64,000 nt of DNA from Clostridioides mangenotii TR (GTDB taxonomy: Bacteria; Bacillota; Clostridia; Peptostreptococcales; Peptostreptococcaceae), in assembly GCF_000498755.1 (NCBI RefSeq), contig NZ_AXUS01000009.1, positions 1-64,000 of the forward strand. Direction: 5' to 3'. Below, piece by piece: positions 57,061 to 64,000 of the stretch. Position 1 is the first letter of the stretch. Every line of letters starts with the position of its first letter. The position numbers and the translations under genes were made by a program. The notes beneath the pieces are model-generated. The model was given only the letters and a program-made list of their open reading frames with translations, was not told the origin of the DNA and made no database searches.

Positions 57061-57268
57061 ATATAATATATTAGTGGTAAATAATATAATCCACTAAAGT
57101 TTTTTAGTTTTGCATATCCTTTTTAGTGAATTAAGATACTAATTAACTTTTTCTAACAATGGTAACAAAGATACCTTTTAGAATTTATTGCGAGATTCAT
57201 AAATCATTGTCATGTTCTATGGATCATATTTAATATCTTCATTCCTGTATGCAATATATAGTAAAGTT

Positions 57269-57308
57269 AAAACACCATCTTATTAAATATATAAGGTGGT
57301 GTTTTTTT
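57269..57308 (+). terminator. Hairpin within a duplicated segment
   Basis: AACACCATCTTA pairs with TAAGGTGGTGTT plus T-run. It and the ~30 bases to its left recur at about 59955-60011. Confidence 0.75.
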
Positions 57309-57365
57309 GAATTTTTGCTATTAATATTGGCTTGATTCCTTTTTCATCGAATATATTTACGCAAC
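57308..57365 (-). pseudogene. Third ligD copy, N-terminal remnant
   Basis: The minus strand reads NIFDEKGIKPILIAKI directly after an AAGAGGTG sequence, matching the first 16 codons and ribosome site of the ligD copy at 54604-55538 (MDIFDEKGIKPMLIAEM). The similarity stops abruptly at the hairpin at 57269-57308. Confidence 0.65.
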
Positions 57366-57393
57366 CACCTCTTAGAGATAGTATTGTCAGTAG

Positions 57394-57752
57394 CCCGACA
57401 TTGATATAACAGTAATTACCGATGGACAATTTTTAACTACTTATGGATTAACTTATAAAGATATAAACCTTTTACAAGAATTAAATCTAATTGATATATT
57501 GAACTTTATTTCTATTGGAAAAGATGAACATGAATTGAACATGAATTAATGATTTTTCCAGATAATTTATTAATTATTAAAAAAAATGATACTATTGATT
57601 TGTCAGTTCAGTGCAAGAATTTGACTACAATAGGTAGAGAAATAAGTAATTTTATTGATAAGCCGTTTGAACAGTCGATAATAGATAATATATCAAAGGT
57701 TTTTGTATTAAAAGGTAATATTTCTATCTATTTAGAGAAAAATAATAAATAG
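57394..57752 (+). pseudogene. Unidentified gene fragment split by an 11-bp tandem duplication
   Basis: An open frame from ~57394 (ITVITDGQFLTTYGLTYKD) stops at 57548. A second frame from 57549 (MIFPDNLLIIKKND... LTTIGREISNFIDKP) runs to 57752. Between them GAACATGAATT occurs twice in a row (57526-57547). Removing one copy fuses the frames as DEHELMIFPDN. No start is preserved at the left. The family is not recognised; the LTTIGREI motif resembles C-terminal parts of DUF2806-like proteins, which is only a hint. Confidence 0.6.
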
Positions 57753-57969
57753 TTGAATTGTATATGTGAAACATTTTTATCAATTAACTCCTTTTAGAGC
57801 CTTGTTATATTACATGGCTCTCATTAAATTTTTCTAATTCCGTGTTTAATATTACTTTAATTTTTCTTTATATTATCTTTATAAGCATTTTAATACCAAT
57901 GAGTATATAAAGTACTTTTAGGAGTTTGAAATTTAATGTGATTCGTGTTACTAAAAATATTTAAACATA

Positions 57970-58803
<834 letters not shown>

Positions 58804-58838
58804 TCACTCCTATTAAAAATTTGAGGCAAGCCTCTATT

Positions 58839-58865
58839 TAATATATGAAAATTAAAACTAAACGT
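58839..58865 (-). promoter_or_regulatory. Sigma-K-type promoter of the BclA-like gene
   Basis: On the minus strand AC (58865-58864), 16 bases, then CATATATTA (58847-58839) fit the AC-N16-CATANNNTA consensus of late mother-cell sporulation promoters. The distance to the start codon is ~36 bases. Confidence 0.6.
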
Positions 58866-59004
58866 GAAACTAAATGTCTAAATTTGAAATATGTAATATT
58901 TATAAGTTATACGTTGATTAATCTTTCATATCAACATAGATACTTCCATATCATGTGTAAAGTTAAGGTATAGAATATCCAATTTTTTTATATAACACTT
59001 ATTG

Positions 59005-59165
59005 GTGTCTAATACAAGTAAAGCAAATGAAATCTTTAAAGTATATGAAGAAATTGTATATCAATTAGATTTAATATATTATAATGGGTTTGATAAACAA
59101 TAAAAAAAGATTATGAAAATTATCTTAAAAAGATAAATTCAAATTTAAACAATTTAGAGCGATAA
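59005..59165 (+). pseudogene. Decayed 3' gene fragment before the flavodoxin-like gene
   Basis: One frame encodes NTSKANEIFKVYEEIVYQLD up to a stop at 59103; after a 2-base offset a second frame gives KDYENYLKKINSNLNNLER and stops at 59165, 12 bases before the next start. It reads like the C-terminus of a small helical protein, perhaps a regulator once co-transcribed with the reductase. Not recognised. The rest of 58866-59004 shows nothing. Confidence 0.35.
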
Positions 59166-59177
59166 GGAGATACTATT

Positions 59178-59750
59178 ATGACCAAAATATTAGCATTAGT
59201 TGGAAGTCCAAGGAAAGGCGGAAACGTTGATACTATAATAGATGAAATTATTAAAGGAGCAAAATCTAAAGATGTTGAGATTAAAAAAATATATTTAAAT
59301 GATTTGAATATTAAAGGCTGTCAAGGTTGTCTTTATTGTAGAAAAAATCCTACCTGTATAGTCGATGATGATATGAGTAAAATTTATAAACTCATAAAAG
59401 ATGCAGAATATATTATTATAGGCACACCTGTATATATATGCCAAGTATCTGCACAGACGAAGCTATTATTAGATAGGCTTTACCCGTTAACAGAAATTGA
59501 TAAATTTAGACATTTACCAAGATTCGGTAATAAAAAACTTATAATGGTATATACACAAGCAGCTCCATTTTCATTTATATTTAAAAGATACTTTAAATAT
59601 ACGGCGAAACATCTTAAAGGAATGGGTTTAACTCATTATAAGACATTAATATCAACAAAAGCTTTTGAAAAGGGTACAACTAAAAGTAATAAAAAATTAC
59701 TTGAAAAAGCTCGCGTCCTAGGTCAGGTAATTGCTAAAGATGTATTATAG
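59178..59750 (+). CDS. NAD(P)H-dependent FMN reductase / iron-sulfur flavoprotein-like
   Basis: 190-residue flavodoxin-fold protein. It has the FMN phosphate loop VGSPRKGGNVDTI, the Cys-rich GCQGCLYCRKNPTCIVDDD (as in iron-sulfur flavoproteins), and GTPVYICQVSAQTKLLLDRLY. It probably reduces quinones, flavins or Fe(III) chelates anaerobically. RBS AAGGAG before ATG 59178. It is intact in an otherwise decayed neighbourhood. Confidence 0.87.
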   Translation: MTKILALVGSPRKGGNVDTIIDEIIKGAKSKDVEIKKIYLNDLNIKGCQGCLYCRKNPTCIVDDDMSKIYKLIKDAEYIIIGTPVYICQVSAQTKLLLDRLYPLTEIDKFRHLPRFGNKKLIMVYTQAAPFSFIFKRYFKYTAKHLKGMGLTHYKTLISTKAFEKGTTKSNKKLLEKARVLGQVIAKDVL

Positions 59751-59888
59751 ATTAAGTTTTTATGCTTTAAAATTAGTGCGTCACCTTCTAGTTCAATTAG
59801 GTGTGTTATTTTACTCTATATTAAATATAAAATAGTGTTGTAAATGAGAGAATTTTTACACTTAACTAATATGTTTTACATATAATCA

Positions 59889-60077
59889 ACTACTTTTCTA
59901 TACATCTCCTTAAAGTCATTAACCCACAAACTTAGTCACATTGTCTGGGAATTTCTTCCTGCATGTAAGATATAGTAAAGTTAATGCCACCTTATTAATT
60001 ATATAAGGTGGCATGTACTTTTTCTACAACATAAATTTTCTACCTTCCAACCACTTAGCAACTTTTCTATTCTTGTC
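59889..60077 (-). pseudogene. 3' fragments of an unidentified gene (copies 2 and 3)
   Basis: 59889-59938 encodes KFPDNVTKFVG, then after a 1-base shift NDFKEMYRKVVDYM. 60028-60077 encodes RKVAKWLEGRKFM. Both match parts of the frame at 56934-57060. Between them (about 59955-60011) lies a second copy of the hairpin segment seen at 57240-57308. This fills the 316-base gap after the reductase gene. Confidence 0.4.
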
Positions 60078-60261
60078 CTTTCTTTAAGCACCATATAATA
60101 TTTGCAATTGACAATCCAAATATTATACCAAAACCTGTTCCACTTATTGCGAAGAAAGTGTTGTTCCTCATAATTATCGAAAAAATAACCCCTAAAAATA
60201 AACCAATTATCATTCCTATGACTATATATTTAGCATGGTCATTATATTTATTATTGCTCAA
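60067..60261 (-). CDS. Small two-helix membrane protein
   Basis: 64 residues from the TTG at 60261, preceded by GGGGTG. Two hydrophobic segments (IVIGMIIGLFLGVIFSIIM and ISGTGFGIIFGLSIANIIW) and a short basic tail (CLKKGQE). It lies just after the amidase remnant. Possibly a phage lysis or accessory protein, or an unrelated small membrane protein; not recognised. Confidence 0.55.
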   Translation of the reverse strand: MSNNKYNDHAKYIVIGMIIGLFLGVIFSIIMRNNTFFAISGTGFGIIFGLSIANIIWCLKKGQE

Positions 60262-60351
60262 TTTAACACCCCTAACTATATAAACTAAGTTATAAAAAAT
60301 TATAACATTATAGCAACAGTCTTGCATTTAATTACACAGAAATACTAAAAT

Positions 60352-60828
60352 TTATTTACTATTTAATACCTTATCCAATGTATCCCATCTATCTACTCCG
60401 TTAAATACTGTGTATCTGTCTGGTAACTTCTTAGCCTTTAAGGCTTCCTCTGTCTTACCACCTAAGACAAATAAATTCTCTGCTGTATAACTCTTAAAAT
60501 TTATTACATCCATCACAATACAGTTGTCTTTACTCCATGCAAATACTTCCGCAATAGTTCTGTCTGCATCATTACTATATAAAACACAATTCTTTTTCAT
60601 TTTATTATCACTTCCATGAATAGTTTTATTTAATATTCCCTCTGCTATTAGTTTAGCGACTTCTCCATAACCTAATTTTGTAGCTATACCATAGTCATTT
60701 TTATTATCACAAAAGAATGTCTCTATCATTATAGCAGGACAATCTGTAGAGTTAAGCATGTACAAATCTGGTCTATCTTTCACACCTCTACTAGTAAATA
60801 CTGTACCTATAAAACTCATAATATCCAT
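60352..60828 (-). pseudogene. Prophage amidase (endolysin), internally deleted
   Basis: 158 residues. A proper start (AAGGGGTG then ATG) leads after only ~10 codons into the C-terminal half of an Amidase_3 domain (LYMLNSTDCPAIMIETFFCD with its catalytic Glu, GYGEVAKLIAEGIL). A wall-binding-like tail follows (NLFVLGGKTEEALKAKKLPD). The N-terminal part with the zinc His and Glu ligands is gone, so it cannot hydrolyse peptidoglycan. An in-frame deletion is the simplest explanation. Confidence 0.75.
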
Positions 60829-60841
60829 CTAATCACCCCTT

Positions 60842-61075
60842 CTATCTAATTAATCCTGATTGCACCATATATATAAAGAACCCTATAAGCGATGTTATCA
60901 TTACACCTACTAACCATTTAAGTACGCCTGTTAATCCCTTTAAATCACTACATAACGTTTCTATTTGTATAGCAAAAGCAGCTTGTTGTTGTTCTAGTTT
61001 GTCAAGCCTCTCTGAATGGTTGTCTATTCTACATTTATGAGTATCAATTTGATGTTTAATCAGTTCCTCATTCAT
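60842..61075 (-). CDS. XhlA-family holin/haemolysin
   Basis: 77 residues: an amphipathic coiled-coil N-terminus (NHSERLDKLEQQQAAFAIQ) and one C-terminal helix (WLVGVMITSLIGFFIYMV). This is the PF10779 layout of PBSX-type XhlA. It sits next to the amidase remnant, as in PBSX-type lysis cassettes. It is the one lysis gene that looks intact. Confidence 0.85.
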   Translation of the reverse strand: MNEELIKHQIDTHKCRIDNHSERLDKLEQQQAAFAIQIETLCSDLKGLTGVLKWLVGVMITSLIGFFIYMVQSGLIR

Positions 61076-61135
61076 TTATTCATCTCCGAATCTAAAATTT
61101 ATATAAGGAATAGAATTTTACTCCCTAAATTTGCA

Positions 61136-61376
61136 ATAAAAAACACCACATAAAGCGGTGCTTTTTCATGTATAATATATGCTCATAACTGCAAAATGTA
61201 AAGAGGATCAGGATCATGTGAACCCATAATCCTATGTACATATTATATACAATTATTTTTGTTTTAATACCATAAACACCTTAGGATGTGTATTTTTAAG
61301 GTGTTTATGGTTAAAAGGAAATTAAAAACACTAAACACCGAAAGAATAGAGGTTTGTCGATACTATTTCGGTGTTA
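61136..61376. other. Cluster of three hairpins between XkdX and XhlA genes
   Basis: Stems at 61136-61166 (ACACC.../GGTGCTTTTT), 61270-61313 (perfect 15-bp ACCATAAACACCTTA) and 61335-61376 (AACACCGAAA / TTTCGGTGTT). Between the first two lies a purine-rich GAGGATCAGGATCATGTG stretch and short open frames on the minus strand (a 38-codon hydrophobic one among them). The 348-base gap could hold a small RNA or simply stacked terminators. Confidence 0.45.
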
Positions 61377-61423
61377 TTACAATGTATTAAATCACCCTTG
61401 ATATTATACATAAAAAAAGAACT

Positions 61424-61561
61424 CTACTTTGTATAGTCCTCGCTCGTTATTTCCTTATATTCTGTTTCTGTTATCTCGTTTAAATCTACTGCTAATTTGA
61501 CTTGTGATATCGTCCATAACTTATTGTTATAGAAGTAATTTATATTAAAATACCAATTCAT
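61424..61561 (-). CDS. XkdX-family phage protein
   Basis: 45 residues beginning MNWYFNINYFYNN and ending ITETEYKEITSEDYT. The size, the aromatic N-terminus and the EYKEIT(G/S)E(D/E)Y end are typical of PF09693 proteins that follow tail-fibre genes. ATG overlaps the preceding stop (TAATG). Confidence 0.85.
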   Translation of the reverse strand: MNWYFNINYFYNNKLWTISQVKLAVDLNEITETEYKEITSEDYTK

Positions 61562-61857
61562 TAATTAGTCCCTCCTTGTGGTTGCATTTGCATGAAATAT
61601 AAATCTGCAACTTGTTTTTTGAGTATTTCTATTTCATCTTCTTCAGTTATCAGAGCATCTTCGCACTCATAATACGCTTCTTTTGTGTCTATATTTACAT
61701 ATAATACTGCTACCTTACCATCTTGCTTAGTAGGCTCTGGTAACTGTTCTACTAATATACCCTCGCTTGTATCTTGTAATAGTTCTGGCTTATAGTGTAC
61801 AAAATTTACTTTGTATTTATTATCTTTTATTTGTTCTAAGTTTCCTAAAAATTTCAT
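61561..61857 (-). CDS. Phage tail-region hypothetical protein
   Basis: 98 residues, starting KFLGNLEQIKDNKYKVNFVH and ending in EEDEIEILKKQVADLYFMQM, a short coiled coil. Small proteins of this kind lie between tail-fibre and XkdX genes in clostridial and bacillar prophages. It is coupled on both sides by TAATG overlaps. Function unknown, perhaps a fibre chaperone. Confidence 0.7.
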   Translation of the reverse strand: MKFLGNLEQIKDNKYKVNFVHYKPELLQDTSEGILVEQLPEPTKQDGKVAVLYVNIDTKEAYYECEDALITEEDEIEILKKQVADLYFMQMQPQGGTN

Positions 61858-63063
61858 TAATTTCCCCCTCTTTCTTTTAGTACTGCTACTTTTTCTAACT
61901 TGTAGTTATCTTTCAAAGCTATTACCTCACCATAATAACTAGAATTATTACTGTTACAATAATTTGCAAAAATATTTCCCTGTGTATCTGATGAAATGCT
62001 AATACCTCCATATCACTTATGCCCATACTCCCAAATCACTTCTCCTGAAGGTGACAGTTTTATCACCTTTCCTCTACCATCACTATTCATGCTCACATAA
62101 ATATTTCCTTGTGAATCTAATGAAATCTTAGTTATATTGCCTACTACTAAATACTCCCATATTACTTCTCCTAATGATGATAGCTTTGTCATTTTATTAC
62201 TGAGTCCTATATATGCGTTCCCTTGTAAATCTAATGAAATACTAACGACAGTACCTACTACTGAAACTTCCCACATTACTTTTCCTAATGATGATAGTTT
62301 TATCACTTTATTACCAAGTCCTAAATAAGCATTACCCTGTATATCCGATGAAATACTACTAATTCCAACATCTAAAGAATACTCCCACATTACTTTTCCT
62401 AATGCTGAAAGTTTTATCACTTTAGAATAATTAGTGGGTTTTACGTATACACTACCTTGTAAATCTGCTACTACTATGTTCTTACTGCCCGATATAGAAT
62501 ACTTCCATACTTGAGAGACTTTATACTGGCAAGTATAACAGTAGGGTCTATTTTTAAAGTTATAGTAGAAGTATTTACAACCATCAGAATTACTCTAACA
62601 AATAAATCCTTTACACAACCATCATCGACTACTGGTTTATAAGTCTCTGGGTATTTACCTATAGCTAATAATTCGCCTGCATCGTCGAATATCCCAACTT
62701 CTCTAACTGTGAAACCACCGGAGCTACCTGGTAACGCAGTTTCAACAACTATCCAGTTAGAGTTATTTTCGTCTATTTTTATGTTGCTTATATTTCCTTA
62801 CCACACTTTATTTTTTAACTCTGTTTGTTTTTCTTGAGGGTCGTATTGACTGCCTCCGCCATCCCCGAGCTGCATCTTAGTAACTTAACTTTTTCTCCCA
62901 TTGCCGTTGCGTTTGCTATCTTTGCTTTCCCTACTTCTGCAAGTTCTGTATTTGTAGGTTCCAACATATTGAATAAAAAAGAACCCTCGCCTTTGTAAAC
63001 TGGTAGGTCTACACTATTAAGAGTTCTTTCAGTTATATTTTCAAAAGTTTGTTTATTATACAT
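61857..63063 (-). pseudogene. Baseplate-J / beta-propeller tail-fibre fusion pseudogene
   Basis: The frame begins as a baseplate J N-terminus (MYNKQTFENITERTL, GEGSFLFNMLEPTNTELAE) and at ~62934 joins a tail-collar fibre start (GKAKIANATAMGEKVKL). Then come a 1-base shift (next frame TKMQLGDGGGSQYDPQ), a TAA in KVW*GNISN, collar sequence (EVGIFDDAGELLAIGKYPET), another shift near 62520, ~5 propeller-like repeats (SSLGKVMWE, QGNAYLGLGNK), an in-frame TGA at 62013 and the true end at 61857. At least four lesions plus a large deletion. Confidence 0.8.
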
Positions 63064-63478
63064 TCAATTCCACCTCCCCATAAACTGTACGGCAGTGTAT
63101 TGTTAAATTAAAATTATCTCCAATTAACTCACTATTTTTTACAGTTACTTCTAATATATAGGGATTCTTTTCTAAAGACTCCTTTACATATCTTTTAGCC
63201 TCTGCCTCTGTTAGCCCTTTAGTATATTTCTGTCCTATTAATTCAATAAGATCTGTGCCATAATCCCAGCTATATATGTCATGTTCTTTTCTATTTGTTT
63301 TAATACATTTATATATCCATACCTTTATTGCTTCGTTTCCTTCTACTAATATAAAATCATTATCTTTTATAATTGGTTCGTCCTTTTCAAAATCCCAGGC
63401 AACATCTACGAATAGTGGCAATTGCTCGTTGCTTGGTAGGGTATAGTCCCCTGAAACAAAAGGAAATACAGATATCAT
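63056..63478 (-). CDS. XkdS-like (DUF2634) phage tail protein
   Basis: 140 residues with the DUF2634 pattern: DVAWDFEKDEPII, EAIKVWIYKCIKTNR, IYSWDYGTDLIELIGQ. It is a gp25-like baseplate component of contractile tails. It overlaps the upstream fusion gene by 4 bases and the baseplate-J start by 8 bases, as in intact tail modules. Confidence 0.87.
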   Translation of the reverse strand: MISVFPFVSGDYTLPSNEQLPLFVDVAWDFEKDEPIIKDNDFILVEGNEAIKVWIYKCIKTNRKEHDIYSWDYGTDLIELIGQKYTKGLTEAEAKRYVKESLEKNPYILEVTVKNSELIGDNFNLTIHCRTVYGEVELNV

Positions 63479-64000
63479 GCGTCCACCACCTTACAAATAA
63501 TAATAAATTTTTCCCCTCGATGATACATTAATACTTCATCATTTATACTCAAAGTTGTATTCATATATTCATTACTTATGTTTAAATGAGAATTAATTTG
63601 TAAGTTCTGTTTATACAAGGTCATAGTACTTGCATTAATAGTAGTATCTATTTCTAATGGATTTATCTTTCTAACTCTCCCAATTTGGATCGGATTGTAA
63701 TTATAATATTTGCCCGCTTCTCTCATAAAAGATACAAGTTCATTAATAGAATCTTCTTTTGCCTTATCTATACTATTTATCTCAGGTCTTTTATCTGCAA
63801 TACTTACAAGTGTTGGCTTGCCTTCAGGCTTGGCTATCATATTTGCTAAGAGTTCATTAAATGCTTTCTTACCTAATGTTTTTTCTAGATCTGTTATTCC
63901 TTTTAAAGCTTGTGGTTTATAAATAACATCTTCCGTAAATTCATTTTCTTTTAATACTTCTGCGACTTTAGTTTCATCTGTGTATTTTCTGTTGCTTCTA
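63475..64000 (-). CDS. XkdQ C-terminus fused to DUF2577 (partial)
   Basis: The open frame runs off the right edge. The first visible part (FTEDVIYKPQALKGITDLEK, KPEGKPTLVSIADKRPEI) is the C-terminus of an XkdQ/YqbQ-type tail hub protein. From about 63760 it continues without a stop into a DUF2577 (XkdR-like) protein (SINELVSFMREAGKYY ... VLMYHRGEKFIIICKVV). These are normally separate genes, so an in-frame deletion at a short repeat such as GAAGAT probably fused them. Both are baseplate-hub components. Confidence 0.7.
   Translation of the reverse strand, partial: RSNRKYTDETKVAEVLKENEFTEDVIYKPQALKGITDLEKTLGKKAFNELLANMIAKPEGKPTLVSIADKRPEINSIDKAKEDSINELVSFMREAGKYYNYNPIQIGRVRKINPLEIDTTINASTMTLYKQNLQINSHLNISNEYMNTTLSINDEVLMYHRGEKFIIICKVVDA

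Overview
The window looks like the chromosome of a low-GC, anaerobic, spore-forming Firmicute. The base composition is very AT-rich. It carries an anaerobic sulfite reductase operon, an exosporium-type collagen-like protein, and a surface protein with three cell-wall-binding type 2 repeats as in Clostridioides Cwp proteins. The tail genes resemble those of clostridial myovirus prophages. A Peptostreptococcaceae-type clostridium (Clostridioides/Paraclostridium relatives) is the best guess; this is inference from gene families, not a database match.

Layout. 0.2-4.7 kb: small membrane proteins, a frameshifted AlaX-type Ala-tRNA editing protein, the fused MsrA-MsrB repair enzyme and a decayed small gene. 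4.7-12.2 kb: an oligopeptide ABC importer on the minus strand (two tandem binding proteins, then oppB-C-D-F). 12.4-19 kb: a patatin-like lipase ending in a ~136-bp palindrome, a divergent ferredoxin/Crp-Fnr pair, a POT-type peptide transporter followed by an M24 peptidase, and a LysR-type protein without its DNA-binding domain. 19.4-22.6 kb: a SWIM-SNF2 helicase. 22.7-31.4 kb: a cell-surface block (GH129-like lipoprotein, LRR/CWB2 wall protein, GH73 glucosaminidase, two-component system whose kinase is frameshifted). 31.5-40.6 kb: AI-2E-family permease, AraC/GyrI regulator, a MarR-regulated heterodimeric ABC exporter, beta-carbonic anhydrase and an alpha/beta hydrolase. 40.7-45.7 kb: asrABC with its likely Crp/Fnr activator, a lipoprotein and a rhodanese. 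45.8-49.9 kb: a DNA-repair block of Ku plus LigD-type ligase (NHEJ), a methyltransferase and a Y-family polymerase under two LexA-type boxes.

From about 50 kb to the right edge the DNA is accessory and strongly decayed. It holds further ligD copies in three states of decay, a stranded 3' end of asnS, a frameshifted alcohol dehydrogenase, a GC-richer frameshifted threonine-synthase-like gene, repeated 3'-end fragments of an unidentified gene, and a BclA-like spore protein behind a sigma-K-type promoter. Last comes a prophage or tailocin remnant (XkdQ-DUF2577 fusion, DUF2634, baseplate-J/tail-fibre fusion pseudogene, XkdX, XhlA holin, internally deleted amidase).

Functional themes are peptide uptake and breakdown (opp, POT, M24), surface and wall remodelling, sulfur reduction under Crp/Fnr control, and DNA repair. 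Two kinds of gene damage should be kept apart. AlaX, the histidine kinase and the alcohol dehydrogenase each lack a single base in a homopolymer and are otherwise intact, so sequencing error or phase variation is possible. The second ligD and the tail fibre carry several unrelated lesions and are true pseudogenes.
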